Shown piece after piece: positions 1 to 8,564 of a stretch of 42,032 bases of DNA. Numbering within the stretch: the stretch's first letter is position 1; each line of letters begins with the position of its first letter. The translations under genes and the position numbers were made by a program. This DNA comes from Bacteroidales bacterium (GTDB lineage: Bacteria; Bacteroidota; Bacteroidia; Bacteroidales; UBA1715), in NCBI GenBank assembly GCA_012519815.1, contig JAAYPM010000033.1:1-42032 (forward strand). Reading direction: 5' to 3'. Below the pieces are notes generated by a model. That model made no database searches. It had not been told where the DNA came from and saw only the letters and a list, made by a program, of their open reading frames with translations.

Positions 1-584
1 CTCAATGTCCACGAATCTGAAGGAATATACGCTGAACTATATATGTGCTTTTCTGACATAAATTCCTTATAATTAAACAATAACGAATCACCAAAATTTT
101 CTATAGGTTTAAAAAATGCATGTGCTTCAATAATATCGCCGTATTGTAAAGTTGCACTTTTCTCGTCTTTTTGTATATATATTTGAGCACGCGAAGGTGC
201 ATGCGTTTCTGTTGCATGTATTTCTATTTCAAATGCATAGGTTTTTTCTTTTTCTGAACAAGGTGTAATAAGTGTCCCTATTATGTGATTGTATGTAAAT
301 AAGGCATCATATTCTGAAACATGAAAAGAAGGCAGTATAATACCAAATACAAAAAACCATGCATAACAAAACAATAATTGTATATGAGGATATAGTTTTA
401 CACATGCATACACACACACTGTTACACATGCAATAAGTACACAAGAAACAGTAATAGTAAGCAGTATTTCTTGGCTTTGCTGAAATAATACTCCCACAAT
501 AGTACAGATTGCAATGTACATAAATGGAGCTTTTGAAACAGATTCTCGTATAACAGTTGAGAATGCAGAAACTATAGAATACAA
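1..584 (-). CDS. comEC: ComEC/Rec2-family DNA uptake protein, N-terminal part (cut by left edge)
   Basis: The minus strand is open from about 593 to the left edge and encodes two hydrophobic stretches (around PFMYIAICTIVGVLF and LLFCYAWFFVFGIIL). These are followed by a soluble segment with YGDIIEAHAFFKP and FNYKEFMSEKHIYSSAYIP. That layout matches the N-terminal DUF4131-type region of ComEC/Rec2, the inner-membrane channel for single-stranded DNA during competence. The competence and nuclease-like domains would lie outside the window. The start is uncertain. No ATG precedes the first membrane segment, so a TTG at 584 is used here; the first ATG, at 521, would cut into that segment. A consensus promoter at 625-654 fits the earlier start. 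Divergent from uvrB. Family call is from motif recognition only. Confidence 0.72.
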   Translation of the reverse strand, partial: MYSIVSAFSTVIRESVSKAPFMYIAICTIVGVLFQQSQEILLTITVSCVLIACVTVCVYACVKLYPHIQLLFCYAWFFVFGIILPSFHVSEYDALFTYNHIIGTLITPCSEKEKTYAFEIEIHATETHAPSRAQIYIQKDEKSATLQYGDIIEAHAFFKPIENFGDSLLFNYKEFMSEKHIYSSAYIPSDSWTL

Positions 585-624
585 TGAATAAATAGTAAAA
601 TTAATGTTGCGTTTTTATTGGCAT

Positions 625-654
625 CAAATATAGATATTTGAATTGATTTAGCAA
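625..654 (-). promoter_or_regulatory. Bacteroidota-type promoter for the comEC-like gene
   Basis: Read on the minus strand, TTG (652-654) is followed after exactly 19 nt by TATATTTG (625-632). This matches the Bacteroidota -33/-7 consensus TTG-N19/20-TAnnTTTG. The predicted transcript would begin near 619, about 35 nt before the proposed TTG start. Confidence 0.65.
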
Positions 655-681
655 AACAAGAACATATAAAATAAAAACATC

Positions 682-689
682 TATTTTTG
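682..689 (+). promoter_or_regulatory. Candidate -7 element for uvrB
   Basis: TATTTTTG matches TAnnTTTG and lies 16 nt before the GTG start of uvrB. No TTG is present at the usual -33 spacing, so only half of the promoter is supported. The predicted leader is about 10 nt. Confidence 0.4.
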
Positions 690-704
690 TAAAAAAGTTA
701 AAGA

Positions 705-2708
705 GTGAATTTTACATTAGTTTCTGAATATAAGCCCACGGGCGATCAACCGCAGGCAATACAACAATTAGTAAAGGGTGTTGAATCAGGTTCCGAAGCT
801 CAGGTTCTCTTGGGCGTTACTGGCTCGGGAAAGACCTTTACCGTTGCAAATGTAATAGCACAAATCAACCGCCCTACATTGGTACTTTGTCATAATAAAA
901 CCTTAGCAGCACAATTATACGGCGAGTTTTGTCAGTTTTTTCCTGATAATGCAGTTGAATATTTTGTGTCATATTACGATTATTATCAACCCGAAGCATA
1001 TATTCCAAGCACAAATACATATATAGAAAAAGATTTATCGATTAACGAAGAAATAGAAAAATTGCGTCTGCGTGCAACGGCATCTTTGTTAACCGGACGA
1101 AAAGATGTGGTTATTGTTTCTTCGGTTTCGTGCATATACGGTATTGGAAATCCGGCAAGTTTTAATGAACGAGCATTAGTGCTTACAAAAGGTCAAAAAA
1201 TTAATCGTGATGTGCTTTTGCGTAATTTAGTTGATAATTTGTATTCGCGAAATGAAATTGATTTTAAACGTGGTACTTTTCGTGTAAAAGGCGATACTAT
1301 TGATGTATTTTTAGCATCGGGTGATTTTTCCTATAGAATTGAAATGTGGGATGACGAAATTGAAGACATTTCGATTATTGTTCCAGCAAGCGGATTAGTT
1401 ATGGATACAGCGGAACGAGCTACTATTTTTCCAGCGAATCTGTTTGTTACAGGAAAAGAAGGATTATGGCTTGCTATTGAACAAATTCAAGATGATTTAT
1501 TATTGCAAGTAAATCATTTAAAATCAATTGGAAAAAACCTTGAAGCAAAACGATTAGAGGAGCGTGTGGAATATGATTTAGAAATGATAAAAGAGCTTGG
1601 ATACTGTTCTGGAATCGAAAATTATTCACGTTACTTTGACGGCAGAGAAGCGGGCAGCCGTCCGTTTTGCTTATTAGATTATTTTCCTGATGATTTTTTA
1701 ATGATAATTGACGAAAGTCATGTAACTCTTCCGCAAATACGTGGCATGTATGGAGGCGATCGTTCGCGAAAAATAAATCTTGTTGAACATGGATTTCGAC
1801 TTCCTGCAGCTTTAGATAATAGACCTTTGCAATTTGATGAGTTTGAAGCTCTGTGTCCGCAGGTAATTTATGTAAGTGCAACTCCTGCTGATTATGAATT
1901 GCAAAGAACTGAAGGCGTTGTAGTTGAACAGCTTATTCGTCCCACCGGACTTCTTGATCCGCATATTGACGTAAGACCAACTCTCAATCAAATTGATGAT
2001 TTATTACACGAAATAACGATTCGTATTCCAAAACAAGAACGCATTTTAGTTACAACACTCACAAAACGAATGGCGGAAGAATTACAAAAATATATGGAAA
2101 GACTTGGTATTCGAAGTGCCTATATCCATTCTGATGTTGATACACTTGATAGAGTTGAAATTCTTGATAATTTACGAAAAGGATTATTTGATGTACTCAT
2201 TGGCGTAAATCTATTGCGTGAAGGATTAGATTTGCCAGAAGTATCGCTTGTTGCTATTATTGATGCCGATAAAGAAGGATTTTTACGCAGCGAACGTTCT
2301 TTAACACAAACAGCAGGAAGGGCGGCACGTAATATTAATGGTTTGGTTATTATGTATGCTGACACCATTACGAAAAGCATGCAAAAAACAATTGACGAAA
2401 CAAATCGCCGAAGAGAAAAACAATTTTCATATAATGAATTACATGGAATTACGCCTACACAAATAATAAAAGCAAAAAACTCAATTATGCAAAGAGGGGT
2501 GGAATATAATACTACACAAGAGCAAACTGCAAAATCATTTGCCGCCGACCCTGTTGTTCAGTATATGGATAAAAAATCATTGAAAAAGGCTATTGAAAAA
2601 ACAAAAAGCGAAATGAATGCTGCGGCAAAAGAACTCGATTTTAATACAGCAGCACGACTTCGTGATGAGATGTTTGAGCTTGAAAAACTTCTTGCAAAAA
2701 AGGTATAA
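705..2708 (+). CDS. uvrB: UvrABC excinuclease subunit B
   Basis: UvrB is the damage-verifying helicase-like subunit of nucleotide excision repair. It is loaded by UvrA and then recruits UvrC. The 667-residue protein has the normal family length. Visible elements are Walker A GVTGSGKT (37-44), the beta-hairpin region YYDYYQPEAYIP (90-101), the DESH Walker B box (336-339), helicase motif VI QTAGRAARN, and a C-terminal UVR domain ending ELEKLLAKKV that contacts UvrC. The start is a GTG giving MNFTLVSEYKPTGDQP, the usual UvrB N terminus; no in-frame ATG lies nearby. uvrC is 8 kb downstream on the same strand but not in the same operon. Convergent with the TonB-dependent receptor gene, 62 nt apart. 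Confidence 0.98.
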   Translation: MNFTLVSEYKPTGDQPQAIQQLVKGVESGSEAQVLLGVTGSGKTFTVANVIAQINRPTLVLCHNKTLAAQLYGEFCQFFPDNAVEYFVSYYDYYQPEAYIPSTNTYIEKDLSINEEIEKLRLRATASLLTGRKDVVIVSSVSCIYGIGNPASFNERALVLTKGQKINRDVLLRNLVDNLYSRNEIDFKRGTFRVKGDTIDVFLASGDFSYRIEMWDDEIEDISIIVPASGLVMDTAERATIFPANLFVTGKEGLWLAIEQIQDDLLLQVNHLKSIGKNLEAKRLEERVEYDLEMIKELGYCSGIENYSRYFDGREAGSRPFCLLDYFPDDFLMIIDESHVTLPQIRGMYGGDRSRKINLVEHGFRLPAALDNRPLQFDEFEALCPQVIYVSATPADYELQRTEGVVVEQLIRPTGLLDPHIDVRPTLNQIDDLLHEITIRIPKQERILVTTLTKRMAEELQKYMERLGIRSAYIHSDVDTLDRVEILDNLRKGLFDVLIGVNLLREGLDLPEVSLVAIIDADKEGFLRSERSLTQTAGRAARNINGLVIMYADTITKSMQKTIDETNRRREKQFSYNELHGITPTQIIKAKNSIMQRGVEYNTTQEQTAKSFAADPVVQYMDKKSLKKAIEKTKSEMNAAAKELDFNTAARLRDEMFELEKLLAKKV

Positions 2709-2770
2709 ATACACATTTTACTTTCTTATACCGTTCCTTGTTTATTTGCTACATGTGTTGTTTGCTTGTA

Positions 2771-5242
2771 TTAATCCTCATAAAACATCCATGCATTAAA
2801 TCGTTCGAGGAAAGTACGTTCTTTAGCTTTTTCTCTTTTTTGCTGTCGAACAACTTTATTTTGTGCATAATTTTTGCCATCGAAAATAACTTTATACGAA
2901 ACCGTAGGAATAATAGGAAAAAAACTTATTTGATACAATTTTAATGGAGCAAAGCCAATCTCATTTTGATAATTTGGTGTGTAAAATTCTCCGCTATTAT
3001 TATGATTATAATAGTAGTAATAAGGATTTCTTCTGTTGTACACATTATAAACACTAAAATTCCATTCACATGAATTGTTATGTTTATTTTTTGTGCGATA
3101 CGTAGCACCAATATCTAAACGGTGATATGCACGCATACGCTCACTATTTCGCTCGCCATATTTAAGCACATCATATACGTATGGCTCGGTTATAAGTCCT
3201 TCGGCAACTCCATAGGTATCTGCATACATACCATAATATCGTCCTACAACGGGCGTGTATGGCAATCCTGATTGAAACACCCAAGTTGCACCCAGCGACC
3301 ATGAATTTGATAATGTACGCATTACTGAAATTGAGAAACTATGCGGACGATCATAATCGAACGTATATGATTTTCCATTATTTATAACATCAAACTTTCG
3401 GTCTGTATGCGAATAGGAATATCCTGCAAATCCCTGCCAATCACCTCGTTGCTTACGAACAAATAGTTCAAAACCATAAGATGTTCCTCTACCATTTTTT
3501 GCAAGCTTTTGCTCCCAAAATTCATCGCCTCGTATGCTGGTATATCCATCTTGAAATGCAAGTAAATCAAACATTTCTTTGTAATACACCGCAACCTCTG
3601 TGGCATACATTTGCTGTTGCAAAGTGCCGTTCCACGCAAGCGAATATTGCTGCGAACGAGAAGGCGGAAGCGACTTACTTGCAGGAATCCAAATTTCATT
3701 ACTCATAATTTCGCCATTTGTAAACAGCATGTGCGAATTTTGATGCACCTGCATATAATGTGCACTTATAGAATGTTGTTTAGAAAGAGCATAAGAAAAT
3801 TGCAAACGAGGTTCAAGATTACTGTACGAATAATCAGTTATCATATTGTGTTGCAAACGAATACCGGGTTTTATTTTAAGAACTTTACATAAAGAAAAAG
3901 AATTATCAATAAATAGGTTTGATTCGCTGCCATATAAAACAGTATGTTTTTCTTGCGTATGCAATAAAGAATTATACGTAAAATCAGGTACATAGCGGTC
4001 GAAAGAGGCTTGCACGCCAAAATCTATATTCCACCATTGTGTAGCAGAATATTTCCATAACGATTGTGCTAACGACTGTGCTTTTGAGGATAGATTTTTA
4101 GTATGAATCTTTGAACTTTCAGAATCAGGGCGATTGGTAAAATGCAAATCAGCAACCGAACGATAATACACATGCGAAAGAATATGAGTTGATTGCAATT
4201 TCGGAAACGAAGTATTTGTCCACGAAACAGAAGCCAAAGAATTACCCCATGCATTTTTGTAGCGAAACGCCTCATCATATTTTGGTTTTCCCCAATAATT
4301 CATATAATCATCGCCATGATAGAGATTAAGAGCCATAGTATTATGCGAATTTATATGCCAAGAATATTTTGCATTCACATCGTGAAAACCGTAGCTAAAT
4401 CGCGAATCATTTCCACGAGAAATCGTAGAAGCGAGTAAGAGAAATACATCAGGCAAAACCGTTTTACGTCCCGACACTATAAATTGTGAGTTTTTAAGCT
4501 TTGTTGGACCTTCTACAGTAAACGACAGGTCACTCACACCAACAGAGTATGTTCCTCTCACTTTATGTGCATTTCCAGCACGTTGCGTAATATGTAAAAT
4601 TGAGGATAATTTACCGCCATATTGTGCCGGAAAACTTCCCTTATATATATCAATAGCATGAATCATGTCTGGATTAAACACTGAGGTAAATCCCCCTAAA
4701 TGATTTACATAAATAAGTGGCACATTATCTAACAAATACAGGTTTTGCCCGGGATCGCCTCCGCGTACAACAAGCAAACTTGAACCCTCGTTTTGTGCTT
4801 GAATACCCGGTAAAAGTTGGGCAGTTTTTAACACATCAGGCTTTGCACCAAGAGCAGGAATATGCGTTAATTCGTGTGCAGAAAGATGCGACACATTTGG
4901 TTTATGTTCGCGCATGGCTACAACCTGTACCACATCAAGGGTGTTGTTTGTTTCTAACTGCACATGCACAATAGTATCGTGCCTTGCTGCAATAGAAATT
5001 ACAACAGGCTCGTAACCTACATACGAAATTTCTAATTGTGCTGGACTATTCACAAACAAAGAGAATCGCCCCTGTTCGTTAGTAAAATCAGCATTTTGTG
5101 TAGTAATTTCTTGCACAAAGGCAGCTATAAGTACCTCTCCCGTAGTTTTATCACGCACTACACCCGAACACACAATTTTTTGTTGTGCAAATAACTGAAA
5201 CGTTAGTAAAAGAAACAGAATTATAAAATTACATTTTTTCAT
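2771..5242 (-). CDS. TonB-dependent outer-membrane receptor with CarboxypepD_reg-like N-terminal domain
   Basis: This 823-residue protein is a predicted outer-membrane active transporter powered by TonB. It starts with a signal peptide (MKKCNFIILFLLLTFQLFAQ). Next comes a carboxypeptidase-regulatory-like beta-sandwich (about 20-105, GVVRDKTTGEVLIAAFV), then a plug domain (about 115-220, with VVRGGDPGQNLYLLDNVP and IDIYKGSFPAQYGGKLSS), and a 22-strand-type barrel rich in aromatic residues. It lies 9 nt downstream of a DUF4249 lipoprotein gene. This receptor plus DUF4249 pairing recurs in Bacteroidota, and its substrate is generally unknown. Oddity: after the expected last barrel strand (PTVSYKVIFD) the protein runs on for about 35 charged residues (VVRQQKREKAKERTF...). 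The substrate cannot be predicted. It is the last gene of a probable five-gene operon. Confidence 0.92.
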   Translation of the reverse strand: MKKCNFIILFLLLTFQLFAQQKIVCSGVVRDKTTGEVLIAAFVQEITTQNADFTNEQGRFSLFVNSPAQLEISYVGYEPVVISIAARHDTIVHVQLETNNTLDVVQVVAMREHKPNVSHLSAHELTHIPALGAKPDVLKTAQLLPGIQAQNEGSSLLVVRGGDPGQNLYLLDNVPLIYVNHLGGFTSVFNPDMIHAIDIYKGSFPAQYGGKLSSILHITQRAGNAHKVRGTYSVGVSDLSFTVEGPTKLKNSQFIVSGRKTVLPDVFLLLASTISRGNDSRFSYGFHDVNAKYSWHINSHNTMALNLYHGDDYMNYWGKPKYDEAFRYKNAWGNSLASVSWTNTSFPKLQSTHILSHVYYRSVADLHFTNRPDSESSKIHTKNLSSKAQSLAQSLWKYSATQWWNIDFGVQASFDRYVPDFTYNSLLHTQEKHTVLYGSESNLFIDNSFSLCKVLKIKPGIRLQHNMITDYSYSNLEPRLQFSYALSKQHSISAHYMQVHQNSHMLFTNGEIMSNEIWIPASKSLPPSRSQQYSLAWNGTLQQQMYATEVAVYYKEMFDLLAFQDGYTSIRGDEFWEQKLAKNGRGTSYGFELFVRKQRGDWQGFAGYSYSHTDRKFDVINNGKSYTFDYDRPHSFSISVMRTLSNSWSLGATWVFQSGLPYTPVVGRYYGMYADTYGVAEGLITEPYVYDVLKYGERNSERMRAYHRLDIGATYRTKNKHNNSCEWNFSVYNVYNRRNPYYYYYNHNNSGEFYTPNYQNEIGFAPLKLYQISFFPIIPTVSYKVIFDGKNYAQNKVVRQQKREKAKERTFLERFNAWMFYED

Positions 5243-5251
5243 AACAAACTC

Positions 5252-6175
5252 TTAAAATGGTGCAAACGATGACATATGATTTGAAACAGGAATTGTGTCG
5301 GTATTATGGGAAGAAAAAGATAAAAAAGCACCATATCCCCCTTCAACATTTGAATACAAATTATAGGGAGACACACCGCCAAAGCTAAATTCAGGATAAC
5401 GCGACTCATTATATATGTATGAACTCCGTTCGTATTCATAAAATTCTTTTGTTACAGTAAGGCAGTATATACTGTACAACCTATAGGTATTATAATATCT
5501 GCCCTGCTGAAAATCGAGTTGAACGGTAAACGTACTATCATTTACAACGCCTGCATTGCTTACCACATTGCAAGGCACCCCTTCGGCTATAAATGCCGGA
5601 TCGTTTGCCGACCCATGAGCATTAATAGGGAAATATCCGAGTTCAAGACTGTCGCCCACATAACGATAATCTCTGGCGGCAATGTAAAATCTAAAATATC
5701 CTATTTTGCCTGGCTGTGTTGCAATTGTAATGCGAAATCCTGCAAGATGCCCATCTTCATTTTTCTGTACCAAAGGAATAAACTCTGCGTTCACAATTTT
5801 ACACGGAAAAGGAATAGTTTGTGTTGCACGCAGCGTATCGTACCCTTCAACAATAGCCAACAATTTATATGTATTTCCGGCACTCACCACCGAATCACTC
5901 ACATACATACCATCATGTGTGTGCACAAGCGTATCTACCATAATGCCGTTGCACAACATGAGCACCACTGCCTGATTAATAGACGTAAGCGTATCATTTC
6001 CCATTTTGTCAGAAAACGACAGATGTGCCCCTACCGATTTTCCGTCCTCAAAAAGAGCATTAAGTACTGGTATTTTTTCAAAATCAGAAATATCATACGG
6101 CACCTCAGTACGGCATGCCATAGCAAAAAAGAGAAAAACACTGTATATAACAGCAGCAAAAAATTGTTGTTTCAT
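5252..6175 (-). CDS. DUF4249-family lipoprotein, partner of the TonB-dependent receptor
   Basis: A predicted lipoprotein of 307 residues. The signal peptide ends in a lipobox (FFAMAC) with the lipidated cysteine at residue 21. The N-terminal part (YDISDFEKIPVLNALFEDGK, then VSAGNTYKLLAIVEGYDTLRATQTIP) has the Ig-like pattern of DUF4249 proteins, which sit next to TonB-dependent receptors in Bacteroidota and may act as surface-exposed partners. The gene is 9 nt upstream of the receptor gene and 9 nt downstream of a small barrel gene. Family assignment is by pattern; the precise role and ligand are unknown. The protein is not SusD-like in length or sequence. Confidence 0.8.
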   Translation of the reverse strand: MKQQFFAAVIYSVFLFFAMACRTEVPYDISDFEKIPVLNALFEDGKSVGAHLSFSDKMGNDTLTSINQAVVLMLCNGIMVDTLVHTHDGMYVSDSVVSAGNTYKLLAIVEGYDTLRATQTIPFPCKIVNAEFIPLVQKNEDGHLAGFRITIATQPGKIGYFRFYIAARDYRYVGDSLELGYFPINAHGSANDPAFIAEGVPCNVVSNAGVVNDSTFTVQLDFQQGRYYNTYRLYSIYCLTVTKEFYEYERSSYIYNESRYPEFSFGGVSPYNLYSNVEGGYGAFLSFSSHNTDTIPVSNHMSSFAPF

Positions 6176-6184
6176 AAAGTTAAT

Positions 6185-6721
6185 TCATTTCTGTTTTTTA
6201 GTATGCCACGAATAAGATACTCCAAATTGTAAATATGGTTTGTACAAAGAATGTTTTGAAGGATGAATGTAATATTCTCCATACACACCCCACTTTTTGT
6301 TCAAATTAAAAGAAGCTCCTAAGCCAAAACGAAAACCATGTTGCAAAACTTTGTCTTCTTTTTTAACATGACCTAATAAATAGTGTTTTACAGGGATTTG
6401 TAATCCTATAGGTATATATAATCCTAATCGCATAGGTTTGTTTGACAAAAAAGGTGTAATATGGATTTTCTGTTGAATTATTAGAGGGGAACGAATTATA
6501 TATGTTAAACTCGTTTCAAAATATTTTGCATAATATATGTTAGCTGATATAGGAACATTTCTTACTTTATAGTTAATAGTTGTATCATAAAGAGTAGATA
6601 TAACAGAGATGTTTCTACATTCATAACCAAGTTGCACAGAAATTTTATTAACACTATTTGTTTGCGAAACACCTTCTTTAACAAAGAACAAAAAAGCTAT
6701 ACATATAAAAATGTTTTTCAT
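6185..6721 (-). CDS. Small outer-membrane beta-barrel-like protein (paralogue 1)
   Basis: 178 residues with a signal peptide (MKNIFICIAFLFFVKEGVSQ), alternating hydrophobic strands, a LGLYIPIGL motif, a FGLGASFNL motif and a C-terminal strand YKPYLQFGVSYSW, after which the protein ends with a short basic tail. The pattern resembles an 8-strand outer-membrane barrel. It is paralogous to the proteins encoded at 6735-7334, 8572-9126 and 9243-9758, with which it shares the PxRxxLYVPI-like motif and the last strand. Fourth-from-first position in a tight gene run: 13 nt after the upstream barrel gene and 9 nt before the DUF4249 gene. Function unknown; no named family recognised. Confidence 0.72.
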   Translation of the reverse strand: MKNIFICIAFLFFVKEGVSQTNSVNKISVQLGYECRNISVISTLYDTTINYKVRNVPISANIYYAKYFETSLTYIIRSPLIIQQKIHITPFLSNKPMRLGLYIPIGLQIPVKHYLLGHVKKEDKVLQHGFRFGLGASFNLNKKWGVYGEYYIHPSKHSLYKPYLQFGVSYSWHTKKQK

Positions 6722-6727
6722 ATTATA

Positions 6728-6769
6728 AAATTATTTACTCATCTTTTATTTTACCCCAATTATATGAAA
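6728..6769. repeat. 42-bp exact direct repeat, copy 1
   Basis: This stretch is identical over 42 nt to 8565-8606. It covers the 3' end of a barrel gene, the stop codon and three bases beyond. It encodes the shared tail FGVSYNWGKIKDE-like end (here the last about 12 residues) of two paralogues. Confidence 0.9.
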
Positions 6770-7334
6770 TGCCGAATTGTAAAAATAACGGATGCCGCGA
6801 ATCAATATACGTATCAGCAAAGTATTTTAGTTCTGTGTGCATTCCAATATGTTTGCTGATTTGTAAAGTTGTTTCAATACTGGCAAAATAATTTTCTAAT
6901 ACTAATGAATTTCTTTTCGTATAAAAAGAAAACTTTTTATTATAAAATGTAAAAGCTGTTCCTGTATTAAAATAAAAAATTAATCGTGCTTCTTTTTTCT
7001 TTAACAATAATTGTGTGATGTTGATTTTCTGGTGAATTCCAAACAAAATTCCATCTATTGATTTATCTCTTTCAATAAAAGATCCAATATAAATGTTGTC
7101 AATTATTTTAAATGAATATAACAATGTTTGTGTATTGTATTTTATTTTGTTAACTATCAAAGAATCGGTTATTTCTTCAGACCAGCCCCAATCACTAGAA
7201 TCTCTTATTTTTGTATAATAATAAGAATTATCTACTGTTCTTCTTGAATAATCCAATTCCAAAATATGATTAATATTATTTTGAGAAAATAAACACATCG
7301 GAACTATAATTAAAAAAGCAATACATATTCGCAT
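6735..7334 (-). CDS. Small outer-membrane beta-barrel-like protein (paralogue 2)
   Basis: 199 residues with an N-terminal signal peptide (MRICIAFLIIVPMCLFSQ). The body consists of amphipathic strands (INITQLLLKKKEARLIFYF, ISKHIGMHTELKYFAD) and the protein ends LFLQFGISYNWGKIKDE. The last nine residues are identical to those of the protein at 8572-9126, and the DNA encoding this tail is an exact 42-bp repeat. It lacks the LYVPI motif that the other three paralogues have, so it is the most divergent. It lies 12 nt downstream of the lipoprotein gene and 13 nt upstream of paralogue 1, so co-transcription is likely. Function unknown. Confidence 0.7.
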   Translation of the reverse strand: MRICIAFLIIVPMCLFSQNNINHILELDYSRRTVDNSYYYTKIRDSSDWGWSEEITDSLIVNKIKYNTQTLLYSFKIIDNIYIGSFIERDKSIDGILFGIHQKINITQLLLKKKEARLIFYFNTGTAFTFYNKKFSFYTKRNSLVLENYFASIETTLQISKHIGMHTELKYFADTYIDSRHPLFLQFGISYNWGKIKDE

Positions 7335-7346
7335 ACATTACTTTTT

Positions 7347-8423
7347 TTAAAAATTAATAAGTTGATTATTATATGATAACTCAGCAAAATCAGTATCTGG
7401 AGTTCTAGCTCTACAATCTAATGCTCCAATATGTCGTCTATAAAAAAATGTTGAAAATGTTGGCTCTTGATTTGGAATAGATGTGTAATAATGAACAGTA
7501 AAATTATCAAAAGTATAATAAATTGTTTTTGTATTTTGAGAATTAGGGCGATAATAATAAGGTTTTCTAATCCATTCTTGATTAGTTGTATTATATTCAT
7601 CAATAATTATTTTAAATTCACAATTTATAGTTCTGTTTGTTTCATACCAAATTCCTAAAACTCTTTTATATGGTTTTGCTTCACCCCAAAGAGGTCCTGT
7701 TAAACGATAATTATATTTATTATCTTGAATTCTTGTAACATCAAATCCAACTCTAATTCTTGTTCTATTTGAACCATTATCATTTCGTCTTTCAAGTAAA
7801 TATCTATAAGAATTTATGGGCGTAACCATTGTCATTCCATTTAAAGTTACATTGTATTGGTCATCTTTCAATTCACTTTCCGTAAACATTAATTGAAAGT
7901 CATCATCAATAACTGCACTATAATTAGTTTCATTAAGTGAAAGTAGTGTTTTATATTGCTTTTCATTGCACATTACAATGTTATCTTCAAATACTTTATA
8001 TAATGTATTTTCTATTTTAAAAATCCTATTAACATTGCACAAAAAACGTTTAGGAGTGCTTTCTAAAGCATGTAATAAAACATAATCTCCCGATTCTTCC
8101 TGCTCTAACATAAGGTATTCAGAAAGTGGTTCAATTTTTTGTTGTAACTGCTCTAAAGTAAGTCCTTTTTCGGCAACGGTTTCATACATTTCATTGCTTA
8201 CAGTTACAAAGGAGGTAAATCCTTGTTGTTTTTCCCATGCAAGGCGTTCTTCCTCAGGCATTTCTAACACTTTGGATAGCGTAGTATTGTATTCTTCTAC
8301 TGATGCAAATGAAAGATATTTTTCGAACTGCGGTTCAATATCTGTTTGTTTATTACAAGAACTAAAAAAAGTTACGAAAGCTACTGCAATTAATGCAAAA
8401 TAATGTTTGTTTGTTTGTTTCAT
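7347..8423 (-). CDS. Hypothetical lipoprotein, first gene of the envelope operon
   Basis: 358 residues. The signal peptide has a lipobox (FFSSC) with the lipidated cysteine at residue 23, so it is a predicted envelope lipoprotein. The next section (LSFASVEEYNTTLSKVLEMPEEERLAWEKQQGF) resembles the start of many Bacteroidales lipoproteins of unknown function, in which a 'MxxEERxxWE' pattern recurs. The C-terminal half is rich in Tyr, Asn and Arg and looks beta-rich. No catalytic motif was recognised. It is the promoter-proximal gene of a run of five closely spaced genes ending with the TonB-dependent receptor. Its own promoter is at 8479-8508 and its leader contains three copies of a 10-bp repeat. 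Confidence 0.75.
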   Translation of the reverse strand: MKQTNKHYFALIAVAFVTFFSSCNKQTDIEPQFEKYLSFASVEEYNTTLSKVLEMPEEERLAWEKQQGFTSFVTVSNEMYETVAEKGLTLEQLQQKIEPLSEYLMLEQEESGDYVLLHALESTPKRFLCNVNRIFKIENTLYKVFEDNIVMCNEKQYKTLLSLNETNYSAVIDDDFQLMFTESELKDDQYNVTLNGMTMVTPINSYRYLLERRNDNGSNRTRIRVGFDVTRIQDNKYNYRLTGPLWGEAKPYKRVLGIWYETNRTINCEFKIIIDEYNTTNQEWIRKPYYYRPNSQNTKTIYYTFDNFTVHYYTSIPNQEPTFSTFFYRRHIGALDCRARTPDTDFAELSYNNQLINF

Positions 8424-8441
8424 CTTTTTTAAAAATTTAAA

Positions 8442-8471
8442 GGTTTATTTTGGTTTATTTTGGTTTATTTT
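8442..8471. repeat. Three tandem copies of a 10-bp unit in an operon leader
   Basis: GGTTTATTTT occurs three times in a row (8442-8451, 8452-8461, 8462-8471). On the minus strand this falls immediately after the predicted transcription start, so the 5' leader of the lipoprotein operon would carry three AAAATAAACC units. The copy number could vary by slippage. Confidence 0.85.
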
Positions 8472-8478
8472 GTTGCTG

Positions 8479-8508
8479 CAAAAATATGTGAATTTTTATA
8501 CTATACAA
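8479..8508 (-). promoter_or_regulatory. Consensus promoter of the five-gene envelope operon
   Basis: On the minus strand TTG (8506-8508) is followed after 19 nt by TATTTTTG (8479-8486), a full match to TTG-N19/20-TAnnTTTG. The ATG at 8423 lies about 50 nt downstream of the predicted start site. A terminator for the preceding gene lies just upstream at 8527-8563. Confidence 0.75.
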
Positions 8509-8526
8509 TGGGTTAGTAAAAATACT

Positions 8527-8563
8527 TAAAAAAAAATCAACGGGTATGTGCTATACCCGTTGA
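8527..8563 (-). terminator. Rho-independent terminator after barrel paralogue 3
   Basis: On the minus strand a perfect 11-bp stem (8537-8547 with 8553-8563, core CGGGTAT/ATACCCG) with a 5-nt loop is followed by a run of nine T residues. It begins 8 nt after the stop codon of the gene at 8572-9126 and separates that gene from the operon promoter at 8479-8508. Confidence 0.88.
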
Positions 8564-8564
8564 T

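Noticed and set aside
2702-2732. Inverted repeat GGTATAA/TTATACC after uvrB
   Set aside because: The stem is only 7 bp with an 18-nt loop and no T-tract, so it is too weak to call a terminator.
5519-6232. Plus-strand open frame of 237 codons
   Set aside because: It lies opposite the DUF4249 lipoprotein gene and has a Cys/His/Arg-rich composition typical of an antisense shadow.
8404-8420. Run of GTTT units at the start of the lipoprotein gene
   Set aside because: It encodes the first residues (KQTNK) and is a short low-complexity stretch without sign of frame effects.
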